Shown here: positions 1 to 12,000 of the stretch, in pieces | Layout: the number at the start of each line of letters is the position of its first letter | Position numbering within the stretch: the stretch's first letter is position 1 | Assembly (NCBI GenBank): GCA_019843655.1 | Contig: JACDQD010000007.1 | Span: forward strand, 11,901,600 to 11,965,599 | DNA length: 64,000 nucleotides | Direction: 5' to 3' | From: Lethocerus indicus | Lineage: Eukaryota > Arthropoda > Insecta > Hemiptera > Belostomatidae | Notes under the pieces: generated by a model | Databases searched by the model: none | What the model was told of the DNA's origin: nothing | What the model saw: only the letters and a program-made list of their open reading frames with translations | Position numbers and translations under genes: made by a program

Positions 1-3000
1 AACTAATTCCTATAATTAATGCTAACAGGTCCAGGGGAGACAATGGGGCTTCAACCTTGGATAAGGGGCCTATAATTATGTAATACCAAATGTTTACAAT
101 TTTAAGACAAAATCCTCTTTACAGAAGTTTTGTTTGTGGGATATTATTGGGGTAAATGTAGTGTTACATTTAGTGATATATTTACCAAATGAAATAAATC
201 TGGGTCACACCTGTGTTAAATAAAATCCACTTGTGTAAAAATGTTTGATGTGTGTATTAATCAGATTAGCATCTATCCCAGACCTGTAAATTGTGCCCAA
301 CTTTTTAAATAATAATATTAATAATAAATAATAATATAGAGTAATAAATAATAATATTAAATTCCAATTTCTAATTTAAAATAACACGATTTGCTGTTTT
401 ATAAGTTGATTAATAAACTGGTTTAATATTAATGTTTCCTTTATATTTATTGAACATAAATGAAAATAAGCCAATGATTAAACAATTCAGTGTATTGTAC
501 ACTAGTAAAATGCTCTATTAAATAAAAGTTCAAATGGTCATTTATTTATTTTGTATTACTCTTCTGGATGAAAAGAATATTAATATAATTGTAATAATCT
601 CCTAGTATGAATTACAATAAACAACATTTAGTACATACTATTTTATATCTAAAATATTAATACTATTGTAATAATAATAGTAATATTACTATAATAAAAT
701 GTATATTACTTTCACATTTCTACACCCTACTAAAAAAAATAAATAAATCACTACAATAAACCAGACATAATAAATAAATTATTAATTTATTTAGGGGATG
801 TCTGCTTCACCTTATGAAGGATAATTGGATCTCTTCTATATTTTATATATACTATACTCTATATTTTATAGATGAATTCCCATATAATGATTAATAGAAC
901 AAAAGTATTATTAAGAGGATCCAAACATCGTGTAAAATCTTAGTAAACACTAAGGGAAATATATTACCACTTGCTAAATGGAACAATATTAATAGAGTGC
1001 ACTAATACAATATCATTTATTTTATTGAGTTTTGTGACTAATTTAACTTTATGATCTGTTGTAAATATGTAATCCATGATAGTCAATTAATGAATACATT
1101 ACAACATATTGTTTAAATATTTTCTGCCCAGAATTAAAGAAAAAACATTACAGTGTGAACTCTGGAAACATTTTTAACATTTAACACTATAATGATGAAG
1201 AATTTGAAGAAAAGGCACGTTTGAATATTACTATACTAGAAAATTATTTAAATGAATTTTAAATGTCTTCATTTCAGTTTTAGATACAAAATAGTATGTA
1301 CTAAATGTTGTTTATTGTAATTCATAGTAAGATGGTTTAAATGAAACCCAACAGATAGCGTTTGAGTGTTGGTTGTTCTATCACTGAAGCCACATACCCA
1401 ATATTACTACTGGCATAAAATAATAATCTGTAGTATTCTTTTGTCAACTGAAAATATACATGAGAACGAAAAGTGATCATTTTTTTAAATATTGAAAGTG
1501 AAATACTGATTGATTATTGCTGAATGGGGAAATTGTAGCAGGGAAATTCTCAGAACTATGTTGGCAAAAGTGGGGCCGCATTCTGTTAGAGGGACGGTGA
1601 TATTCTTAATCTTAGTAGTTTATCAACCTTCGCCGGATCGATTTCAACTTTAACCAATCTCAAGTTATTTCTGGCCGCCGGGTATTTTTTTAATGTGGAA
1701 TTTATTTTGAGAAGGCGCCAATAACTTCACTCTCTCCCATCAGTGATCTGTGATTTCATATTGTGACTTTTGTCCCCAGTTTTAATACCTAACCCATAGG
1801 GTAAGTCTCTGCCCGATCGATACTCAGATCTTTATTAAACATTACCGGTCGATCTACTTATATGTCGCTATATTTAATTTTTCATTTTCTATTGAATATG
1901 TCTTGTTACTTAGCGCATGTCGTACATTTATCTTTAAGGCACGAATAAACAAAAATAGCTTCTGAATGTAACATTACTGTTACTGAGAACGTGACCATGG
2001 TATTTATTTTAAAATTTAAGTTCGAACTATACTGCTTGCTAAATGTTGAGACATGCATTCTCGTAGAATTCAAACCACATTGCTGAACAGAATATTTGGT
2101 GCATGTCACAAAAACGTTAATGTTCTCAGCATGAGATTGTTTTACTAGAATTTTGCTTCTCATTATTGATTCAAGATGTGCTTTGTTTAATTTAAGTTGG
2201 CTGTTTCCATTTGAGACTGTACTTGTTTTATTTTTTTGAAATTATGAATGTCTACCGTTTTATTTTTTAATTTAGTGCGACAGGCACTTAGGCAGCTCTT
2301 CTATTTTATACGCTTGTCTCAATTTTAATTTATATAAAAAAATGTATCTGTATTAGGAATGACACATTTATGCCGATATATGGAAGCATTGATTATTGTG
2401 TGTAATTCGTATACTTTTAATCAATACATCTACAGGTGTATGATGGTTGGATAGAAGTAATTCTCGTTTAGTTGTATTAATGCCAGACCAAAAGCCGCTT
2501 CAAACACTTGCCTAAAACATTCATATTTTTCTTACATCTGTATGCATTGTACATAACTTTCGAGATTTGAGGTTGGATTGAATTTGGAAGTGAAATTTCA
2601 GAGGGTGCCAATCAAATAAAATAAATTCAGAAGTAAATTGTTTATACTTTTGTCCAATATTGGTTGGACAATTGAAATTTGGATAATGAAAAATTTAATA
2701 TATGTTGTGTGCATAATTTAAAGATGATGTAGCATGCTTTGTCTGTTGGAAATTTAGTTATTTGATTTTTTTCAATTGATTAAGTACCCCTACCCTTGAG
2801 TTAAGTAAGCTTTGTCTCCAGCATAAAAATTTTTAATTTATCAATTTCAAATATTTTAGGGTATAGTCTAAAATGATAATCTTCATTTTGTCCATGAATA
2901 ATTTTCCATCTAGTAAGATAAAATACTTATTTACTGGTGGGAGTCGAAGGGGGGATGGGTGGGGGATTAGAAGAAGAATTGTCTTCAATGTGCCTGGATA

Positions 3001-3852
3001 AAGTTATATTCTGATCTGATATATATGACCAGATAGTAAAAAGTATTCAAGAAGTTAAAAATTGTTTTAAAGAGCAAGGAATGTGTTTTAGTTGGTGTGG
3101 TGCTATGGGCTGTGGATGATAGAGGGGTGGTGGTGGGGTGGGGGTGGGGCAAACCACACCTTGTTTGTTCTTTCAAATTGTTTGTTCATCACTAGACTAC
3201 TACATCACCACTCAATTGAAACCAGAACACCACTGTTAAATTAAATTAGATCAATAAACTGGGGGCCACCTTGGGGCTCTGCATTACAAGTCTGAAAATG
3301 TGTAAAAGTTTATGTCCATATAAGTAACCATAATTATATTCAATGAATTTTTCAATTCTATCAATAATTTATTACGTGTTTATTATACCGTGCAAAATGA
3401 GTTAAATCATCATTAGAGCAAATTTTAAGTCTTGTATGTCTTGAATTGCTGTTGGATGGCTTTGATGATGGCTTTCTTTCATGCAAGAGACATACGACTT
3501 GGCAAGAGTATATTTATATCGTAGGATCTTATTTTTTAAAACAGGGAAAGTGTGTCTTTTGTTAAATTTCATTATAAGGAGAGAGATTTTTCTTCAGTTT
3601 TTGCCATTTATGTTATATAACCAGTATTAACATTGTTCGCCTTGTTTGAAGAAGCCTCAGACAAATAATTCTTAGCCTCAAGGTTTGCTTCTATGTCACA
3701 ATACAAAGCTCAGTATTTCATTTCGGCTGTCCAAGACAAAGGGTGCTGATTGTAAATCTAACCAGATAGTAAATGGAAAAGGATTTGAAGAAACATTTAT
3801 GATGTATGACAGTCACTATATTATTTTTCACTGCCCTAAATATATGTGTGTG

Positions 3853-3916
<64 letters not shown>

Positions 3917-5000
3917 TGGCACTTTTTCAACATAGTAACCAAAGACTAGTATACCTATATGGTCAACACACATAGCTGAATATTGTCTGTTTGGTGTAAC
4001 TCAAAAATATTTACTACCAGGAATTAAGATTATAAGTAACAATAAAACTGTTCAGTGCCATTTGCCAAAATCCAATTGGTAGTAAATAACCCATTTCATA
4101 CTTGATTTTCTGTTGCCCTCATCCACAGTCCCAATTTTGTATTGCTAAACAAATTTTCCAGGAATTTTTTTTGAACCCATAATCAACAGTTTATATTTTA
4201 TGAACTCCAATTTTTCCACTTTCAGTTTAAAGCTAGAAACAGATTGCTTTTTATTTTAAAATGCAGAACACTGGACAATCATTATCATAGAATTGGTTCT
4301 TTCCCTTTTCATAAATAATTTAAATATAAATTTCTATAATTATGAATTGACCAGAAACACCTGGGAATAGAAATATCAATTGTGTTGTATTTTATACTAT
4401 TGTTTATTTTTTGTTCTTCAACTTATGGTCAAAGCTGTGCAGGAACACCAGGCATAATTTAAGGCCCACCTTGCAATTCCTAATGTGCTAATAGTTGACT
4501 TTCAGTCTAGTAAATAATGGCAAGCGTAATAACACAGTCAATTAGTTAGCATGAAACAAGTGTAAAGCAAATATCGCACATTTAGTTGAATTTAGACGCA
4601 ATTTTATTTATGAGAACTGAGATGGATCCATGATGTAGAGGTTACACACTCCGATTACAATATCTATGCCATAGAACATTGCAGAGTATTTATTGCTTAG
4701 TGGTTGTTTCATAGTTAAATAGATGCGATATAAAAATGTAGTGCAATAGGTTTGGGGAGAAAGAGCAATTCGAAGGAAGACCTATTTTCTGTGTCCAGGA
4801 GCCTATACAGTATGCAGGAAGTCATGGATTCGTCCCCATCCATCGCAAGCGTTTCCCCCAATTTAAAATATGTACCAAACAAAACATTTTCCAAAGAATT
4901 CAGCTACTTTCTTATGTATTCAACTTCTTGTTTTTGTTTATTTCGCTGAAATTCCATTGCTCATTCAGAAAAATGTTAATATTTCGACAAACAGTTCATT
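1..5000. other. Upstream CpG-poor DNA without a supported gene
   Basis: AT-rich, with (AAT)n low complexity at 303-360, a G-rich run at 3,123-3,149, and a TA tract at 3,841-3,914. CpG is rare except for a patch at 1,560-1,950. It may be intron or 3' UTR of a gene that begins outside the window. Open frames (1,906-2,163 and others) match nothing I recognise. Confidence 0.5.
3841..3914. repeat. (TG)/(TA)n microsatellite
   Basis: About 74 bases of TA with a few TG units. The open frames on both strands here are caused by the repeat. Confidence 0.95.
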
Positions 5001-8000
5001 CCTGAAATTTCTTGGATACTTGAGTCCATCAGAGAAATATCAGTTTTTCTTGGATTTTTTCCGAGGAAAATATTGGCCAATGCAATGGTAATCTCGAATT
5101 AATACAAGGGGGTGGATCATAATTCTATTTTTGTTCTGAAATATTGTAACATCCGTCATGACTCTGTTTTCGAATCCTTTCGTATACCTTTAATCTTGTT
5201 TTAAGTACAAGATGCCCTTATATTTATAAAAAAAAAATATTAAAGACAGGCAAAAATAATTTCCCAACTAGGCGACATTAGTTATTTATTGGGGTAATAT
5301 TCCATACTGTATAATTTAGGTCAAGGAAATTCTGCGAACTGTAAACAGTTTTTAACCTGTCTAAAAATGGTTATGCCCGGAATTTTGTTTCGACAGTTTT
5401 ACGAAAGACACCGCCAACCGGTAATATGGAAGTGTACTTCCACTAGGAACTAGCATTCTTATTAATTCAACGGCCCTGATCACTATGTAAACTCAACTGA
5501 TTCGATGAAAACTCGGTCAGCATTTCTCAACGACTCCGTTGAAAACATGAATCAAAACCAATTAAAACGTTTACGGCAAAACACTCCTGATAATGAGAAC
5601 TTATTATTAGTGTAGCGGCACACTAACCGATAATAGTTAGATTATTATGTCATATGTCCAAAGGAAAATTGGGAGCATCGATTAGCTCTTTAAGAAAAAA
5701 TAACATTAGCGATTTATAATATAATGAAACGAAAGGCGTAGGGGAGATAGGAAATAAACCAATGTCTGCTCAAAGCATTGCTTCCCCTATTCAATGTCAG
5801 CGATTCGTGACAAATATTAGATGGAAAACGTATTCTTTTGGAGAATTTATTTTCTAACCATTGCTAATGCCTTACTTTTAATCACTGAGCCTAATGCCTC
5901 TGGCGAAACTGAAAACCCGAGTTTGATAGTCCCCCGAGAAACGTTTCCCCTTTCAGTGCTTTAGGTATATCCACTTAATGAATTGTCCTTGGATTAATCT
6001 TTTAGCATTTATTACAAGTGCATCTCTCGCCAGCATTAGTTCAGGTCTTAATATACGTGCCCTCCGGATTTGGAAAGCTGTATCCAGTATAAAATCATGT
6101 AGTAGACGTCATCTGTAGACGTTAGTAAGGGATCGCTGCCATTGTCAAATACTTTTCTGAACATTACGGTTTTTTTACGCTACCCAATATTTGTATCGCC
6201 TGCATTTGCTCTGCTCTATTATTACCTATTTATTGCATTCATGTATCTAAGTTTCGAATTAAAACTCGAGACTGCCGAAAATCTGAGCTCCCTTCCTTCC
6301 TTTCTGGCCTGCATGAGACTCATTAAGTAGATATAGTTAATAATTCCGAAATTACTTGAAACAATTTATTAAACGCATTAACATTTTGTTTCAAGGTAGT
6401 TCACTGTATTTTGGAGGACACATTTCCGCCCACCATTATTCTAATGTGGATACTTCCCTAGAGAGAATTTAATTGTCCCAACAGAATGTGTTAGAAATTG
6501 TAATAAGAAAGAAGTTGAAATTCGAAAATGTACAAATATCTTATTAAGAAATAGTTCCAGGTATATTAGTTAAACTTTTGAATTCAGTTATTGAGGAAAG
6601 TTAGTAAATATTTCGGACAAATTTAGTTGTTTTAGTTTATAGAGAAAGTTGTGTGGGTTATGCAATTACCTTATAAGGCTGTTGTAACGAACCTCGTTAG
6701 TAACATATTTGTGAAAACTCGGGGAAAGGGAATTAACGAAGCCCCAAGCTGCCTAACCAGTGACCGACACAAGAAATTCCCTTGCATCATTCTTCAATTA
6801 AATAGTGAAATAATTTGAGATAGCAAAAGTTGTATAAATTTATTTATTTTAAAACATTTTGTTGTGTTTAATTGGTTTAGGACTCCAAGACACGAATCTT
6901 CTGTATTCCATAGCTAAATTATCAGATAAAAAACTAAATATGATTGATCATTTGACTACTGGAAATTATTTTCGATTGTTTGATTATGAAAAAGTAACAG
7001 AATTAGCACTACAATAGGTGTATATTGTTTAAAATAATTACATCAAACATTAAACACACAGAACGTCATTGTTATGTTTTAGAACTATGCTGGGTTAATT
7101 GGTTCGTTTAATAGTTTTTGTAATCTATCATAAGAACAAGGAGAATTTTTAACAAATATAAACTGAAATGAAAAACGTGGGAAAATAACAGACAGTTTTC
7201 TATTGAGATCAATAATCGGTCTATTTCCACCATCATTCACCTAATCAAAGTTAGCTATTATGTATGCACACGTGCATTTGTGTTTATCTGATCGATGCCG
7301 CAAGATTTTTGCCTAAATAATTCGAATACCCCCTTCTACTTTATGACATTGTCAATTTATTTATTTGATTAGTGGATTCTTTATATATTTCGTGGATTTT
7401 CCCTGACTCAACAAGGAGTGGCGTAAGTGGATTTTTTTTATGTCCGGGGTTAGGTGTCGCGGTGCTCTACAAGAAATATCAATTATCACCGACGGGCTTT
7501 GTGTCAGATCCCCTTTCGAAAGGTCAGTAACGCGCAAAGGTCAGAACATGCCCCCCTTCTCAATTACATGTCGTAAGCCTAAATGCTACTACCGTCGGGT
7601 GTGAGGCTCAGGGAGGCCGTCTAGATACTACAATAGAAGTAGGTCTGAGAAGCATTAAATAGCAAAACCTCCGTGGTGCTGTCGACTAGCTTAGACTGTA
7701 GTAGGAGCAGTCCTCCGACACGTCCAAAAACCTCTGAGCGACATAAATGTTTACGGAGAGGGCATATATTTAAACCGGGTAAGCGTATATTTGTAACTCG
7801 ATGTCGTGTGTACAAACTCTGTTCTCTCTTGACGAATTATCAGAACCGGCACGTACACGGCGTCTGCAAGCATTTTTTATCTTTAGTTCATTTTTTGTAT
7901 TTTTAAGACGAAGTTACCCCACAATTTACGAGCGAATCGATATATTTTTGGTATACGTTATTATGACAAACCTTTATTTAAGGCCATTAGCGTAATATAT

Positions 8001-8390
8001 TTAACTATTGGTATTAAGCAGTATTATTGATGTTGACCCCCCTGGCGGTCTGTGAAAAAATCTTTTTCGGATTTCGGTTTGATCCTCGACGCCGGCACGC
8101 TTTACCTCCAATTGAAAATTTGAATTACACGTTTTGTAACATATTAAAATTGCCTTCATTTCTTGATTCAAGCGTATGTATATAATAACGTGTATATACC
8201 TCCAACGAGGTATAATAAATAAATATGCATTTATTGATTTATGCAGTCTCTTAATATTTCATCGCAACAATTTTTTTTCACCCTGTAACGGGTATTGCAG
8301 CTTTAAAAAAGTATGCGTAGGGCTGATTGGGGAGAGGGGGCAGTTGGGACGACCACCCCGACCCCTACCCTCGCGTATAGCCTAAGCTAC
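5001..8390. other. CpG-rich DNA upstream of NDRG exon A
   Basis: CpG is markedly more frequent than in 2,200-5,000. No recognisable coding exon, repeat family or RNA gene. Open frames at 7,621-7,995 overlap on both strands and look like chance. Confidence 0.5.
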
Positions 8391-8731
8391 TGAATATATA
8401 TAGAACACGCGACGGGCCAGTCAAACATGACACTCAAGACTGGTCGCAACCTCAACCGACTCGATGTATCCGTCGTACAACACTCTAGCATTAGTTTTAC
8501 TTAAAGTCAACAAGAATACAGTCTCAAATGGAATTTGGCTTTAGTATTTAGTGCCGCGTTTTATTTATTTTTTTAAAAATTTTGTATTGGGTTCCGTTAT
8601 TTTTCCTTTTTTGTTTTTGTTTTTCCTGTGTTGCGTGTTGTGGATATTGGGGAATAACAGCGCGGGCGCAAGGAAGGAAGAACCGGGTGGATTGGAGACG
8701 CTAAAAAGGGGAGTAGAGTAGAAAGTAAATA
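8391..8731 (+). promoter_or_regulatory. Candidate promoter and 5' UTR for NDRG exon A
   Basis: A TATA-like run (ATATATA) lies at about 8393-8401. A possible initiator, GTCAAAC, sits about 25-30 bases downstream, near 8420-8427. The stretch to 8731 would be 5' UTR. It contains an upstream ATG at about 8427 and another near 8529, so if the start site is as guessed, short upstream reading frames precede the main start. No transcript evidence; position is inferred. Confidence 0.35.
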
Positions 8732-9000
8732 ATGCCGGCCGGTATGGTTGGAGGCGGTGACGGGGGCGGATCGTACCGCTCGCTATCCGCCAGCGGTGGC
8801 GGCGGACCGGACAACGTGATCTACAGAAGTACAACCGCCAACAACGAGAACAAGTTCAGCGTCATCGAATCGGTCAAGAAAGCTTTCAGTCTAACGACGA
8901 ACATGGTCTCATCCCATCAGCCCTCCGTTACCAACAACTATAATAAATACCACCAACAGCCGCTCATTAACAAACAGCAATCGGTCACCATTATGCCCAG
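8732..9000 (+). CDS. MESK2: NDRG alternative first coding exon A (long N-terminus)
   Basis: Codes for about 89 residues plus two bases of a split Arg codon. It is glycine-rich at the start, has a possible amphipathic stretch near residues 45-56 (FSVIESVKKAFS), then an Asn/Gln-rich tail. The end is CAG followed by GTAATT, phase 2. I do not recognise this N-terminal segment from a named domain. It counts as coding because GC and CpG are raised, codon use fits, the donor is good, and its phase matches exon 12121-12165. The start was chosen as the first in-frame ATG; Met5 (8744) is an alternative. Confidence 0.72.
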
Positions 9001-12000
9001 GTAATTTATTTAAACATTTTTCTTTTTTTTATACATATTTTTTCTGACTAACGATATATAATGGTGAAAGGTACCTTTTAACTTCATGTTGAGGTAAGCC
9101 AGCAAACGGGAGGTATATATTGAAAGTTTAGTGATCCTTCTCTGCTATTTGCCAGGATATACCCCTAAATTTTGATTCTTATCTCGCTTTTTATAACTGA
9201 ACTACAAATTAAGTCTAACATTAAACTTTCCGGAATATAAATATTTGATATAAATTTATTCATATAAATAAGTGTCCGATGTATTATTTGGCAGATATTT
9301 TCATATGGTCATTTCATTAGAAGGAAGTATTTTTTATTTTAAAATTTGTTTGAGAATATCTAGATATTGAGTAATTTTCTACTAACCTTCACACGATTTT
9401 AGAGTGACTTTTTAAATTGGCAGCCAGGTCGCCTTCTCGAAAAGTAATCGGAAATACGAACTCCGCGAACAGCAGCGATGGATCACTGTCTTTATGTTGG
9501 AACGCAATACTAGCCAGTCCCCAATTATTAAAACAATCTGTTCGGATGCATTTCAGAAAGCAATTTAAAATCTGTTTACCGGTTGATTTAATGCGACTCG
9601 ACCTTGTGGAGAAATCTTTTAGCTCATCTTTAAATATTTTCTGAATTATCCGCATCAATATACTGGTGGATTATGTGTTGCTCAATTAAAACGCATTTTG
9701 CAGATTGTGGTTAACTGAGTTTGCTGTCAAACTTGAACAACACTCAGGGAACGATAGATTTTGATTGTGTGCATGGCCGCTCAAATTCTGGTTTTGGTTT
9801 CAGTAATCTTTCTGATTAACATTTATCCGATACTACTTTTCCCGAGTGTTATCAATTTTGTTAACCGAAAGGGCACTAATGGTGGAAGTCAGGTACAGTA
9901 CTTAACTAGTTGTTTGGGTACAAATTGGCCGTGAGAATTATTGTTGACTTTTTGGAATATTGACCTAATATGTAAACTGCGTCCATTTTTGATTACTGTT
10001 TGTACCTAAGCAACTGGCGTTTATTTTAGTTTTCTATACACCTTCTAACCGATTCATCATCTTCTGCGTTTAACATGGGACTAAGTTTTCATCCGATCGC
10101 TTATCCTTTTGGATCAAGGTTTGTCTCTATAGGTAAGGCAATCAAGAACTTGGTATCCGCTTACACATGCCGTTCATCACTCACCTTTGGCATTAATAAT
10201 AGCCCCTGAACTAATCACCCATCACTAATCACTCGCTAATTGACAAATTGCGAACAATAGCAAAAGCCACAGCAACGACACCGCTGATATTTAAGCAATA
10301 AAATAATAATTATAGCACATTTTCTCACTCCCACTGTGCCGCTGCACGTCCCACTGGCCGATGCTATCTCGAGTGTTTTTGTTTTAAGAATAGATATAGT
10401 TATTGGCATTATCCTTTTTATCAGTTGCGATAAAATTCGATGAAAGTCGAGCGTTCAGCGACAAACAGCGCAGTTCACGCGTTCTGTTCTTCGCGTTCAT
10501 CACCCTACGTCCCTGGTCTGCTGTACTGTACAAACGTAGTATACTGTAGCCTATCTGCGTTGACTTTGTTGTTGTTGTACTTGTAGACACAAATTAGAAG
10601 TAACGAAGCCACAATGAGTAGAATCGATCCCAGGTAAAATAGATCGTACATTTAGCTTTGTCTGCTATTAAACTGATCCGTCTACAGTATTAACATAATT
10701 GCACGTAGTATATAATTGCTTTGTGTACGACGTTGCGTTTTGCTTTTGCTCGATTGTCGGCCGCCTGACCTCGACTGAGTGCGCTTTTCTTTTTTTAAAC
10801 CCTCCGAATGTCGAGCGGTATTTTCGTACAGAAAAGTAAAAATAAATAAGTATATTTGGCAATATATGTAAGCGCGGTAAATCCAGTCATATTAATTTAT
10901 TCGAATGTATCGCGTTGGTTGCGGGCCTTTGAATTAATTCTGGGCCGGGCGCCGAAGGTTGATTTGTGACGGACGTGAATATTAGTGGATTCAACGATCG
11001 GAAATTTTTCAATCTTCCCGAATCGCATCAATATTTACACAGCGTGCTTAAAATAAACATAAAAATTGGATAAGGGTAATAAAAGGTAGATAGGTGAAGT
11101 TTAATCTGCAGCTCAGCATTCGATATTAATTGCCGTCTAGTCCGAGGTACGGTTCTTTAACTGTTGAAAATATCTGTGTTAAAACCGATACCTCGCCTCG
11201 AACATCGGAAACTCACTTCCCCATTATCTGTTATTAGTTTGCGTAAACGTTTCAACAACACGTAACATTTCAAATCGAACGTAAAATTCCATTCATTGGC
11301 GTAGAAAAACAAGACGCTGAAATAGATGTTATTTTTTTAATATCTCTTTATTTTTCCTCCCACTTCCTGGATTCTAGTTCTGCGAGGCAGACGGCCCTTA
11401 ATAATTTACAGAAATAGAACCAATCTTGTGTAATCGTTCTGTATCGAGTAACATACTTCCTAATCGTCATTATTATCATTGCTTATTTTCCCAATAGGCA
11501 TTCCGGAGCGAAGTGAGAACGCTATCTTTATGGAACAACACATTGCTGTATTTATCACTTATCGCATATGATTATGTGCGCTGTCCCGTATACAGGATGT
11601 GGTTAAACAACGGTTCATCGTGCTTACTCGAGTGCTTACATGAAGGTCACTAAGTTACTCGCACTAGAGAGAAGCGGAACACTATAAACCAAATAGATAA
11701 ATGGCTGAAAACCTCACAGAGGTGATTATCTAGCCCCCGCTCAAGTTCAATACCGGATTGCTTAAAATCTGTGCACTCATTGATGTTGTCGGCTGTAGTA
11801 ATTTAACCAGTTTCCATTGTAACTGATATTGTACGCAATTTCTGTGAACGCAATCGTTAATAAACATTTCCGATGTTACGAGGCGAGGTTTTAGCAAACT
11901 TTCAACAAGCTTCCGGCCCGAGCTGTACGCAATTCTAACGCCTACAACCTACTGCGCTCTGTCTTCTAACATTATACATAGAAGTATAGTTATTTTCATC

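Noticed and set aside
1779..1801. Small exon-like segment between CCCCAG and GTAAGT
   Set aside because: All three frames contain stops, so it cannot be coding; a noncoding exon would need transcript proof.
4752..5091. Protein-like frames (SKEDLFSVSRSLYSMQEVMD)
   Set aside because: Starts with TTG, matches no family I know, and two frames overlap. Could be an old transposon scrap, but I cannot support it.
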